Below are positions 20,716 to 28,618 of a stretch of 64,000 bases of DNA, in pieces; the stretch's first letter is position 1, and each line of letters starts with the position of its first letter. The notes beneath the pieces are model-generated. The model was not told where the DNA came from. It did no database searches and saw only the letters and a program-made list of their open reading frames with translations. The stretch is taken from assembly GCA_000773965.1 (NCBI GenBank), contig JRUP01000002.1:186001-250000 (forward strand), written 5' to 3'. A program made the translations under genes and the position numbers. This DNA comes from Enterobacter cancerogenus (GTDB lineage: Bacteria > Pseudomonadota > Gammaproteobacteria > Enterobacterales > Enterobacteriaceae).

Positions 20716-21470
20716 TGAGCGTCGAACTGAGCCATGAAGAGATGCTGCGTTACAACCGTCAGATCGTGCTGCGGGATTTTGATTTTGACGGCCAGGAGAA
20801 GCTCAAAGCCTCGCGGGTATTGATCGTCGGTCTCGGCGGGCTCGGCTGTGCCGCCGCACCCTATCTGGCTTCGGCCGGCGTGGGCCATCTTACCTTGCTG
20901 GATTTCGACACCGTTAGCTTAAGCAACCTGCAGCGCCAGATTCTGCACAGCGATGCCACACTTGGCCAGCCCAAGGTGGAATCTGCGCGTCGGCAGCTCG
21001 CGGCAATTAACCCGCATTGCCAGCTCGAACCGATTGATGCACAGCTGGATGATGCTCAACTCAGTGCCCTGATCGCGCGCCATGATACGGTGCTGGACTG
21101 TACGGATAATGTCAGTGCACGTGAGCAGATCAATCGTTTGTGTTACCAGCACAAGGTGCCGCTGATTTCCGGGGCGGCCATTCGTATGGAAGGTCAGCTC
21201 AGCGTATTTACCTGGCAGCCGGGCGAACCCTGTTATCGCTGCATTAGCCGCTTGTTTGGCGATCAGACATTAAGTTGCGTGGAAGCAGGCGTGCTGGCGC
21301 CATTAGTGGGCGTGATTGGCGCGATGCAATCTTTAGAGGCCATAAAAGTGCTGACCGCGTTGGGGCAACCTGCCCGTGCACGCTTGATGATCTACGATGC
21401 GATGAGTGCGGAGTTCCGCAACATGAAAGTGATGCAGGATAGACATTGCGAAGTGTGCGGCGAGAAATAA
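20715..21470 (+). CDS. moeB: Molybdopterin-synthase adenylyltransferase MoeB
   Basis: MoeB activates the C-terminal glycine of MoaD by adenylation so that it can receive sulfur for molybdopterin synthesis. The 251-aa E1-like enzyme has the nucleotide-binding loop VGLGGLGCAAAPYLASAGVG (about residues 36-55), the Arg finger region NLQRQILH, the DCTDN motif and a zinc site made of CYRC and CEVCG at the C-terminus. It overlaps moeA and is followed by a strong hairpin. Confidence 0.97.
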   Translation: MSVELSHEEMLRYNRQIVLRDFDFDGQEKLKASRVLIVGLGGLGCAAAPYLASAGVGHLTLLDFDTVSLSNLQRQILHSDATLGQPKVESARRQLAAINPHCQLEPIDAQLDDAQLSALIARHDTVLDCTDNVSAREQINRLCYQHKVPLISGAAIRMEGQLSVFTWQPGEPCYRCISRLFGDQTLSCVEAGVLAPLVGVIGAMQSLEAIKVLTALGQPARARLMIYDAMSAEFRNMKVMQDRHCEVCGEK

Positions 21471-21472
21471 GT

Positions 21473-21496
21473 AAGGTGCGCATGGCTGCGCACCTT
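21473..21496. terminator. Bidirectional terminator between moeB and ygcU-like gene
   Basis: AAGGTGCGCA (21473-21482) and TGCGCACCTT (21487-21496) form a 10-bp stem with loop TGGC. T-rich sequence follows on the plus strand (GTGGTTTT). The core GGTGCGCA/TGCGCACC is shared with the hairpin next to gsiD, which suggests a dispersed palindrome used as a terminator. Confidence 0.7.
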
Positions 21497-21502
21497 GTGG
21501 TT

Positions 21503-22954
21503 TTACTCCTGCGGGAAGATGGTGCCTTTATTCATGATCCCATTCGGGTCAAAAGCGGTTTTCAGCGCCTGCAAAATCGGCCATGCGCTGCCGTGTTCTT
21601 GCTTCGCCCACTGCACGCGATGTTTACCAATTCCGTGGTGATGCACCATCGAGCCGCCCAACTTCAGGGTCTCTTCCACGATCATGCCATTCAGCGGCAC
21701 GTGATACTTCGCCATCTCCTCTTCCGGACGGCAATCCACCACGTTGTAGTCGTAAACAAAGTACATGTTGGTGCCGTTGATGTAGCTGTGTGATGAGTGA
21801 CCGCCCAGCATGGTGATGTCTTTAGCATGTGGGAATTCAGTGCGAATACGCTTTAGCACATTTTCATAGATGGCGTTGATGGTTGACCAGTCACCCGACA
21901 CCTCGGTCGTAAAGCCCATATTGCCGGTGCGCTGGATAAAGTCACGCTCCGCCTGCACTTTCTCCGGGCCCCAGTTCAGGTTCTCAAACCACTTCTGGAT
22001 CAGCTGGCTATCAACCTGCTGGCACTCAGAATGTTTCGCCACAATGCCTTCGATGCCTTTACCAGTGGCTTCGCTAATGCCCGCCGTGCCTTCCGCCATA
22101 AAGATCAGCACACACTTGTCTTTCGAGAAATGACTGAAGTGCTGCTTCGCATCCTCCGGATCGTAAAGACGAGCAATCGAAGGACGATAACCGTCCACCA
22201 TCACTTCACGCAGGATGGCGAACCCGGTCTTCATTGAGTCCAGCAGATAGCCGTAGAAGCGATTATTCTCCGGCTGATATTTGAAGATTTTTACCGTGAC
22301 TTCAGTGATGTAACACAGTGCGCCTTCGTTGCCGATAATCACATGGCGAATATCTGGCCCCGCCGCACGACGCGGCACGTTTTTGATGCGGGTGATGTCG
22401 CCGTTAGGGAACACCGCTTCCAGCCCCACCACCATGTCTTCAATCGCGCCATACAGCGTCGAGAATTGACCAATACTGCGCGTCGCCACCAGGCCGCCCA
22501 TCTGCGCCAGCGGCTTCGACTGCGGTGAGTGACCGGTGGTGTAACCCTGTGCCCGCAGCTGGTTTTCCAGCACTTCCAGCGTGACACCACACTGCGCAGT
22601 GACCTGCATATTTTCGATATCGATCTTTATGACCTGATTCATGCCGGATCCATCCAGCACCACCGAGTTTGGTGCGGCGGTTTCCAGCCCACCTTCCGTT
22701 GCTGATGCACCGGTGCGCGGCACGCCATTGATGTGATGGCGATTCATAAAGGCTAAGACATCCGAAACCTGTTGGGTATTTTGCAGTTTCACCACCGCAG
22801 CCGGGATCGGCAGGGTGTAAACACCGTGAATATCAGCATATTTACGAAAACGATCGTGGCTGCTGCGTTTTAATTCAGCTTCGTCGGTCACTACCTGTTG
22901 TGGGCCGACGATCTCTTTTAATTGTTCAACAATGGCTTCACGTGAAAGTGTCAT
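21503..22954 (-). CDS. ygcU: FAD-binding oxidoreductase YgcU
   Basis: This 483-aa flavoprotein follows E. coli YgcU nearly end to end. It has the PCMH-type FAD domain (VPRTGASATEGG around residue 77, SPQSKPLAQMGGLVATRSIGQ around 150) and a C-terminal FAD-linked oxidase domain ending FDPNGIMNKGTIFP. The family is related to alkyl-DHAP synthase and D-lactate/glycolate dehydrogenases; the physiological substrate is unknown. It is the second gene of a ygcW-ygcU operon that probably oxidises a sugar-alcohol or sugar-acid derivative together with the SDR and the kinase encoded divergently. A 30-bp gap separates it from ygcW. Confidence 0.88.
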   Translation of the reverse strand: MTLSREAIVEQLKEIVGPQQVVTDEAELKRSSHDRFRKYADIHGVYTLPIPAAVVKLQNTQQVSDVLAFMNRHHINGVPRTGASATEGGLETAAPNSVVLDGSGMNQVIKIDIENMQVTAQCGVTLEVLENQLRAQGYTTGHSPQSKPLAQMGGLVATRSIGQFSTLYGAIEDMVVGLEAVFPNGDITRIKNVPRRAAGPDIRHVIIGNEGALCYITEVTVKIFKYQPENNRFYGYLLDSMKTGFAILREVMVDGYRPSIARLYDPEDAKQHFSHFSKDKCVLIFMAEGTAGISEATGKGIEGIVAKHSECQQVDSQLIQKWFENLNWGPEKVQAERDFIQRTGNMGFTTEVSGDWSTINAIYENVLKRIRTEFPHAKDITMLGGHSSHSYINGTNMYFVYDYNVVDCRPEEEMAKYHVPLNGMIVEETLKLGGSMVHHHGIGKHRVQWAKQEHGSAWPILQALKTAFDPNGIMNKGTIFPQE

Positions 22955-22984
22955 AATATTCTTCCTCTCAACAAATATGTTTAA

Positions 22985-23767
22985 TTAACGAACCCGATAT
23001 CCACCATCGACAACCAATAAATGGCCATTGACGTAATTTGATGCGCGACTGGCTAAGTACACCATCGCACCCATTAAATCTTGTGTGTCTCCCCAGCGAT
23101 TCGCCGGAATATGATCCAACACGCGTTGATTGGTTTCAGGATTGCTGCGCGTGGCAGTGGTGATGGCCGTCGCGTAATAACCCGGCGCGATACCGTTAAC
23201 CTGAATATTGTATTGCCCTAACTCATCACAATAGGATTTGGTTAAACCGGCCAGCGCATGTTTGGTGGCGGAATAAGCCGGTGACCATTGGCCGCCAAGC
23301 CAGGAAAATAGCGAGCAAATATTAATAATCTTACCGCTCTGCTGCGGCACCATGATTTTCGCTGCCTGATGACTCATCTCAAAAGCAGCGGTGAGATTCA
23401 CTGAGATCATCGGATCCCAATCTTCACGACCAAAATCCAGCACCTTATTGAGCTTACAGATACCGGCATTGTTGACCAGAATATCCAGCCGGCCAAAGCG
23501 CTCCAGACACTCCGCGACAATGCGCGCCGGTTCACCAGCCTGCGTGATATCCGCTTGCATAAATTCTGCACGAACACCCTGTTTTTCAATCAGTTGCTTT
23601 GTCTCTGGATTGGCAGGCGCCAGATCAGGAATAAAGACATTGGCACCTGCTTTCGCCAGCGCGACCGCAAAGGCCTGGCCCAAACCGGTGTTGCCTCCGG
23701 TGACAATGGCGCACTGCCCTCGCAGCGAAAAGAAATCGAGTGAAAATGTATCCAGCGATTCCGTCAT
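22985..23767 (-). CDS. ygcW: SDR-family dehydrogenase YgcW
   Basis: This 260-aa classical short-chain dehydrogenase has the cofactor motif TGGNTGLGQAFA (residues about 21-32), NNAG, the catalytic Ser and the YSATK active site, and ends NGHLLVVDGGYRVR. It matches E. coli YgcW, which resembles 2-deoxy-D-gluconate 3-dehydrogenase (KduD type). The substrate is unknown. It is the first gene of the leftward transcript and is preceded by a leader terminator and a CRP site. AGGAG lies seven bases before the ATG. Confidence 0.88.
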   Translation of the reverse strand: MTESLDTFSLDFFSLRGQCAIVTGGNTGLGQAFAVALAKAGANVFIPDLAPANPETKQLIEKQGVRAEFMQADITQAGEPARIVAECLERFGRLDILVNNAGICKLNKVLDFGREDWDPMISVNLTAAFEMSHQAAKIMVPQQSGKIINICSLFSWLGGQWSPAYSATKHALAGLTKSYCDELGQYNIQVNGIAPGYYATAITTATRSNPETNQRVLDHIPANRWGDTQDLMGAMVYLASRASNYVNGHLLVVDGGYRVR

Positions 23768-23796
23768 GATTCCATCTCCTGGTCTGAATAACGGGC

Positions 23797-23853
23797 AAAA
23801 AAAAGGAGAAAAGCAAGCTCCTTCGCAGTAAAGCGAAGAAGTTACTTTTCTCC
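23797..23853 (-). terminator. Leader terminator (attenuator) in front of ygcW
   Basis: Read on the minus strand, GGAGAAAAG (from 23853) pairs with CTTTTCTCC (to 23805). It encloses a second stem CTTCGC-TTTACT-GCGAAG and ends in eight T residues (23804-23797). It lies 30 bp upstream of the ygcW ATG and downstream of the predicted promoter, so the operon should be silent unless the hairpin is bypassed. The ascending arm contains GAGAAAAGTAACTT, identical to the ascending arm of the leader terminator on the opposite transcript. It is the likely RNA target of the YgcP antiterminator encoded in the cluster. Confidence 0.8.
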
Positions 23854-23875
23854 AGATCTCGAGTAACTGGTTATT

Positions 23876-23919
23876 ACGCTAGCATGGGCATTTTGAAATA
23901 AAAAGTGATCTCAATCACA
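23876..23919 (-). promoter_or_regulatory. CRP site and -10 of the ygcW-ygcU promoter
   Basis: AGTGATCTCAATCACA (23904-23919) matches the CRP consensus TGTGA-N6-TCACA at nine of the ten conserved bases. On the minus strand an extended -10, TGCTAGCGT (hexamer 23881-23876), begins 30.5 bp from the CRP centre. That is the class II geometry and exactly the spacing of the opposite promoter. Confidence 0.7.
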
Positions 23920-24020
23920 AAAAAAACCTGAAGACATCAAGGTGATTAATTAAACAACAAAATAAATACGCCAGCGAAAGATATATAAGAATAAGCCGAG
24001 TCACTTTAATAACGTCATTC

Positions 24021-24064
24021 TGTGACTTCCTTCACAACGTCATGGCAAGTTGTCATGCTAAAAA
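24021..24064 (+). promoter_or_regulatory. CRP site and -10 of the yqcE-ygcE promoter
   Basis: TGTGACTTCCTTCACA (24021-24036) has both conserved CRP half-sites perfect. An extended -10, TGCTAAAAA (hexamer 24059-24064), begins 30.5 bp from the CRP centre, placing CRP near -42 (class II activation). The sequence CATGCTA at the -10 is also present in the divergent ygcW promoter. Confidence 0.75.
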
Positions 24065-24089
24065 TGCTCCCCGTTACTGTCTGAGACCA

Positions 24090-24141
24090 AGAGAAAAGTA
24101 ACTTTCTGCGATTGCGGAAAGGACGCTTTTCTCTTTTTTTT
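24090..24141 (+). terminator. Leader terminator (attenuator) in front of yqcE
   Basis: AGAGAAAAG (24090-24098) pairs with CTTTTCTCT (24126-24134). The inner stem is CTTTCTGC-GATT-GCGGAAAG, and the T-run covers 24134-24141. It begins about 20 bases after the predicted transcription start and ends 21 bp before the yqcE ATG. Architecture and ascending-arm sequence (GAGAAAAGTAACTT) are the same as in the ygcW leader. Confidence 0.82.
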
Positions 24142-24162
24142 GTTTCTAATTTGGGGGCGAAG

Positions 24163-25440
24163 ATGCAAACCAAAAACTCAATCCGCTGGTTAACATTAGC
24201 GGTTATTAGCATCAGCGGTGGCATTAGTTTTGATTTGGCGTATTTACGTTATATCTATCAAATCCCGATGGCGAAATTCATGGGATTTTCGAATACCGAA
24301 ATCGGCGTCATTATGAGCACTTTTGGTATTACCGCTATATTACTTTATGCCCCCGGCGGATTAATTTCCGACAAATTTTCCCATCGTAAAGTGATGTCCG
24401 GCGCCATGATCGCCACCGGCATTTTAGGTGCCATTATGGCCACCTACCCACCGCTGTGGGCGATGCTGCTGATTCAGGTCGCCTTTGCCATCACCACCAT
24501 TCTGCTGCTGTGGGCGGTGTCGATCAAAGCGGCTTCGCTATTGGGCACGCGTGAAGAGCAAGGCAAAATCATGGGCTGGATGGAAGGTCTGCGCGGCGTC
24601 GGCGTGATGGGGCTGGCCCTGTTTACCGTCTGGGTGTTTGCCCAATTTCACCCTGACGATCCGAATAGCCTGAAAGCAGTGATCCTGATTTATAGCGGCA
24701 CCTATGTGGCGCTCGGCATTGCCTGCTGGTTTTTGGTCAGCGATGGTTTTGCCCAACAGGACGAGGAGCAATCATCAGCCTTTAGTCTGCAACATGCGTT
24801 ACGCGTGCTGAAAATGCCCACCACCTGGTACTGCAGCATGATTATCTTCGGCGTCTACACCATCTACGCCATCCTTAGCTACTCCACCAACTATCTGTCC
24901 GAAATCTATGGCATGTCACTGGTGGCGGCCAGTTATATGGGCATCATTATTAACAAAGTGTTCCGCGCCATCTGCGGTCCGCTGGGCGGCATGGTCACCA
25001 GTTACAGCCGCTGGCGCTCGCCGACGCGCGTGATCCAGTTCCTGTCTGGCCTCTGCCTGTGTGTGATCGCCTTGCTGTATGTCGTCACACAATCTCCTAT
25101 TAGCCTGGCACTGGCGATTGGCTTGATCTTATTGATGGGATTCACCTGTTATGCCTCACGCGGCCTCTATTTTGCCTGCATCGGTGAAGTGAATACACCA
25201 AAGCAGATCCTCGGCACCACCATTGGTATTTGCTCAGTGATTGGCTTCTTACCCGATGTCTTCGTCTATCCACTGGTGGGCTACTGGCAGGATACGCTGC
25301 CACCCGCCCTTGCCTACCGCAACATGTGGATCATGGGCGGCTGCGCCAGCCTGCTGGTGCTGTTGTTTACCGCCTTACTGATTAGCCAGATCAAGCGGGT
25401 CTCACCTGCTGGTCACGCCGCGCCATTAAAAGGAGTCTGA
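24163..25440 (+). CDS. yqcE: MFS transporter YqcE
   Basis: This 425-aa 12-helix transporter follows E. coli YqcE closely (SIRWLTLAVISISGGISFDL, YLRYIYQIPM, KIMGWMEGLRGVGVMGLALF). The start is the ATG at 24163 after GGGGGCGAAG; codons further upstream lie inside the leader terminator. It probably imports the substrate processed by YgcE, YgcW and YgcU; the substrate is unknown. One base separates it from the ygcE start. Confidence 0.88.
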   Translation: MQTKNSIRWLTLAVISISGGISFDLAYLRYIYQIPMAKFMGFSNTEIGVIMSTFGITAILLYAPGGLISDKFSHRKVMSGAMIATGILGAIMATYPPLWAMLLIQVAFAITTILLLWAVSIKAASLLGTREEQGKIMGWMEGLRGVGVMGLALFTVWVFAQFHPDDPNSLKAVILIYSGTYVALGIACWFLVSDGFAQQDEEQSSAFSLQHALRVLKMPTTWYCSMIIFGVYTIYAILSYSTNYLSEIYGMSLVAASYMGIIINKVFRAICGPLGGMVTSYSRWRSPTRVIQFLSGLCLCVIALLYVVTQSPISLALAIGLILLMGFTCYASRGLYFACIGEVNTPKQILGTTIGICSVIGFLPDVFVYPLVGYWQDTLPPALAYRNMWIMGGCASLLVLLFTALLISQIKRVSPAGHAAPLKGV

Positions 25441-25441
25441 T

Positions 25442-26887
25442 ATGTCTGCGCGTTATTTGATGGGAATTGATGTCGGCACACAGAGTGCCAAAGTGGTGAT
25501 TTTCCGCACCGACGGCGAGGTGATGTGCAGCGCACAGCAGCCGCTGCGTGCACTTGAGATCCCTCAGCCCAATCGTGCCGAACATCCTGATGATGATCTT
25601 TGGCATTCGGTGCAGCAGGCCTGCCGTGCGGCAATGACGCGCTTTCACCAGTTGGGTGGTCAGGACCATCAGCTGCTGGCCGCAGGGCTGTGCGTGATCC
25701 GCTGCTGCCGGGTGCTGATGCGCCAGGACGGCGAGCTGGCGTGGCCGGTGATCAACTGGATGGATGCACGGCTCAACCAGCCTTATCAACCTGCGCCGGA
25801 ATACGGTAACGTGCGCTGGATCACCACCACCTCCGGCTACATCACCCATCGCCTTACCGGTCAGACACGCGATACCAGTGCTAACTACATCGGCTGCTGG
25901 CCAATGGATGATGCCCGCCAGACGTGGGACGACAGCAAAATGGCGAGCTGTCATCTGCGCCGGGATCAGCTGTTTGATGTGGTGCGCCCCGGTGAAATAC
26001 TTGGCGAAGTCACGTCCACCGCCGCGCGGGCGAGCGGGTTACCGCTGGGTTTGCCAATTATCGCCACCGCCCATGACAAAGCGGTGGAAGCCTTAGGCGC
26101 TGGCGCGCTGGCTCAGGGCGAGGCATTGATATCACTGGGCACTTATATAGGTGCGATGGTGCATGGCGACACGCAACCGCACGCCAGTGAGCACTTCTGG
26201 CCGTTCCAGGCGGCGCTGCCGGGCCATTTTCTCTACGAGTGCATGGGCGTTCGGCGGGGGATGTGGACGGTAAGTTGGTTCCGCGATCAGTTTGGTGCAG
26301 CGGCACTTCAGGATGCACAAGATACCGGTGTAGATATCGAAACCCTGCTCGGTGCTGAAGCCAGTCTGGTTACGGCCGGCAGCGACGGGCTTATCACGCT
26401 GCACGACTGGGCCGCACCGGCCGAAGCACCGTGGCGCAAAGGGGCGATCATTGGCTTTGATGGCCGTCATACCCGCGCGCACCTGTTCCGCTCTCTGCTG
26501 GAAGGCATCGTGTTCACCATGAAAAACCATCTGGATCCGATGATGCAGGCGCTGGATCGCCCGCTGACACAGTTAGTGATTTCCGGTGGCGGCGCCAACA
26601 GCGATCTGTTTATGCAACTGTTCGCGGATATCTTTGGTGTGCCTGCACGCCGCAATGCGATGCGCAGCTCCGCCGCTATCGGCTGTGCTCTCAATGCGGG
26701 CATGGCATTAGGCGTGTGGCAAAGCTATCAGGAAGGCGTGACGGCACTGGTGAAAACCGGCGAGACATTCCTGCCGAATGCTCGCCATCATGCGCTGTAT
26801 CAGCAACTCAATCAGCAGGTTTACCAGCAACTTCACGGCGCACTCGATCCTCTGCTTAAGCGCCTTAGCCCACTCGCGGAGGCTTAG
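25442..26887 (+). CDS. ygcE: FGGY-family sugar kinase YgcE
   Basis: This 481-aa carbohydrate kinase has the N-terminal phosphate loop MGIDVGTQSAKVVIF, the mid-region ATAHDKAVEALGAGAL and the C-terminal FGGY ATP-binding motif VISGGGANSDLFMQLFADIFG. It belongs with E. coli YgcE and xylulokinase/erythritol-kinase-like enzymes and phosphorylates an unidentified polyol or sugar imported by YqcE. It forms a two-gene operon with yqcE and ends one base from the stop of the convergent ygcP. No hairpin is visible between them. Confidence 0.86.
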   Translation: MSARYLMGIDVGTQSAKVVIFRTDGEVMCSAQQPLRALEIPQPNRAEHPDDDLWHSVQQACRAAMTRFHQLGGQDHQLLAAGLCVIRCCRVLMRQDGELAWPVINWMDARLNQPYQPAPEYGNVRWITTTSGYITHRLTGQTRDTSANYIGCWPMDDARQTWDDSKMASCHLRRDQLFDVVRPGEILGEVTSTAARASGLPLGLPIIATAHDKAVEALGAGALAQGEALISLGTYIGAMVHGDTQPHASEHFWPFQAALPGHFLYECMGVRRGMWTVSWFRDQFGAAALQDAQDTGVDIETLLGAEASLVTAGSDGLITLHDWAAPAEAPWRKGAIIGFDGRHTRAHLFRSLLEGIVFTMKNHLDPMMQALDRPLTQLVISGGGANSDLFMQLFADIFGVPARRNAMRSSAAIGCALNAGMALGVWQSYQEGVTALVKTGETFLPNARHHALYQQLNQQVYQQLHGALDPLLKRLSPLAEA

Positions 26888-26888
26888 C

Positions 26889-27461
26889 TTAGCTTCGCTG
26901 CGCCAATGGCCAGACACCAGCGTTGGTGGTCGAGACTGCCAGCGCGCCCGCCGCTAACGCCAGCTGTGCATCCTCTTCGTCGCACACCAGCCCGCCAGCA
27001 ATGATCGGCAGGCTGATGCGCTCAGTGATCCAGCCCAGCACTTTCGGCATGCAGCCAGGCAGGATCTCCACAATGTCGGGCTGCGACTGCGCCACCTGTT
27101 TATCAATGTTGTTGAAGGAGATGGAATCCAGTACGAACAGGCGATGGATTGCCCAGAAACCGTGCTGACGCGCGGCTTTCAGCATCGCCGGTTTAGTGCT
27201 GATGATGCCATCGGCCTGCGTCACGATTTTCAGGAACTGGATCACCACTTCCTGACGCGAACTGCCTTCCAGCAGATCAACGTGCACAAAGGCGATTTTC
27301 CCAGCCTGTTTTATCTGCCCGACGATACGCCCGATGTTGCATATGTTGCCATACAGCACCGACACCACCTGGCAAGGTGAGTCAATCGCCTGTTGCAGAC
27401 TTTGCGCATCTTTGACGGCGGCGACCACCGGCGAGCTCTTTAACAATTCAACTAAATCCAC
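26889..27461 (-). CDS. ygcP: GlpP-family RNA-binding antiterminator YgcP
   Basis: This 190-aa protein has the GlpP-family pattern: VVAAVKD near the N-terminus, VHVDLLEG (about residue 62), DGIISTKPAMLKAARQHG, RLFVLDSISF and IVEILPGCMPKV, with IIAGGLVCDEEDA near the end. GlpP proteins bind a phosphorylated ligand and the leader mRNA, preventing terminator formation. It matches E. coli YgcP in family and in cluster context. The start is a GTG at 27461 after AGGTGGGTG. It lies 18 bp downstream of the LysR gene and may be read with it. Its probable targets are the two leader terminators at 23.8 and 24.1 kb. Confidence 0.82.
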   Translation of the reverse strand: MDLVELLKSSPVVAAVKDAQSLQQAIDSPCQVVSVLYGNICNIGRIVGQIKQAGKIAFVHVDLLEGSSRQEVVIQFLKIVTQADGIISTKPAMLKAARQHGFWAIHRLFVLDSISFNNIDKQVAQSQPDIVEILPGCMPKVLGWITERISLPIIAGGLVCDEEDAQLALAAGALAVSTTNAGVWPLAQRS

Positions 27462-27479
27462 TGCACACCCACCTATTCA

Positions 27480-28397
27480 CTAAAGGATAACGCTGGCTGC
27501 GGGCGTGGCAGCGTTGAAACGTTGCATCTCCGCCAGCAGCCAATCCCGAAATACCGCCACACGCGGCAACATCTGTTTGCCGTAAGGCACCTCCAGCCAG
27601 TAGCCGTTAGCGCTGGAAAGCAACTGCGGCGAAATCTGAACCAACACACCGTTGCTGAGTTCGTTACGCACCATGGCACGATCCAGCACGGCAAAACCTG
27701 CACCGGTGACACAGGCGTTGATCACCTGATCCTGCGTGCTAAACGCCAGTCCGTTATCTTCCGGCGGCGCAGTTTCGCCGCAGGCCTGATACCAGCGCGA
27801 CCAGTTATCCAGCCGACTGTCGCCATTTAACACGTGCAACTGTGGCATCAGGCTGATATCTGGCCAGATGCCATCCAGCATCAACAGCGGACTGCCCACC
27901 AGCACCAAAGTTTCATGGCACAGCCATTCGCCTTCCGCGCCCGCCTCTTGCGCATCCTGCTGCGAACCAAAGCGAATGGCGCAGTCGAAGTCGCTGTATT
28001 TCTGCCGCGCTTCACTGATCAGCATGATTTGCAGCTGACGATGCTGTTGACGCAATGACACCAGACGCGGTGCTAACCAGCGCGTGGCAAAGGTAGGAGC
28101 GACCTGTAAACGCAGGTGCTGGCGTGGGTTGTGCTGCTGCACGCTGCGTACACCTTCTTCCAGCAAATCCAGCGACTGGCGTACCACGGGTAGCAGCTGA
28201 ATGGCTTCCGGCGTCAGCATCAATCCACTGTGGCTACGGACGAACAGATCTTTGCCAAGGAAGGTTTCCAGCTGGCGCATCTGGCGGCTGGCGGCGCTTT
28301 GCGTCATGAACAAGGCATCGGCGGCTTTACTGAAGCTCAGCGTACGACAGGTCTCTTCGAACAGCCGTAACATACTGAGTGAAGGCAACTTTCTCAT
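27480..28397 (-). CDS. LysR-family transcriptional regulator (GcvA-like)
   Basis: This 305-aa protein has an N-terminal winged-helix domain (residues about 4-62: LRLFEETCRTLSFSKAADAL, TQSAASRQMRQLE) and a type-2 periplasmic-binding-like effector domain (about 90-290). The start is the ATG at 28397, preceded by GGAG; the longer reading lacks a ribosome-binding site. It is divergent from the MFS-Fae-AKR-ALDH operon, which is its most likely target, and upstream of ygcP on the same strand. The effector is unknown. Confidence 0.88.
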   Translation of the reverse strand: MRKLPSLSMLRLFEETCRTLSFSKAADALFMTQSAASRQMRQLETFLGKDLFVRSHSGLMLTPEAIQLLPVVRQSLDLLEEGVRSVQQHNPRQHLRLQVAPTFATRWLAPRLVSLRQQHRQLQIMLISEARQKYSDFDCAIRFGSQQDAQEAGAEGEWLCHETLVLVGSPLLMLDGIWPDISLMPQLHVLNGDSRLDNWSRWYQACGETAPPEDNGLAFSTQDQVINACVTGAGFAVLDRAMVRNELSNGVLVQISPQLLSSANGYWLEVPYGKQMLPRVAVFRDWLLAEMQRFNAATPAASVIL

Positions 28398-28486
28398 TCT
28401 GACTCCAGCAGCCAGGCGGTAAAACATCGCGCCAATCTAATCACAACCCAGACGGTAACGGAGAACGTAAACCTAAATTTTTGAGT

Positions 28487-28504
28487 GCAATCACAGGAAA
28501 TTGC
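28487..28504. promoter_or_regulatory. Candidate LysR-type operator
   Basis: GCAAT-N8-ATTGC forms an 18-bp interrupted palindrome of the T-N11-A class in the 221-bp gap between the LysR gene and the divergent MFS gene. No footprint information; assigned by shape and place only. Confidence 0.4.
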
Positions 28505-28618
28505 GGAATAGGGGTATGACTTTTTCGCACTGGCCTGCTCCCAGCTCCAATGTCACAGTAATTTCTCATCCAGATAACAATAAAATAACAACCATCTCTC
28601 CCCGAAGGAGGAAGGAAC

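Noticed and set aside
12909..21496. GGTGCGCA/TGCGCACC hairpins as a mobile REP family
   Set aside because: Only two copies, both exactly between convergent genes; a terminator role is sufficient to explain them.
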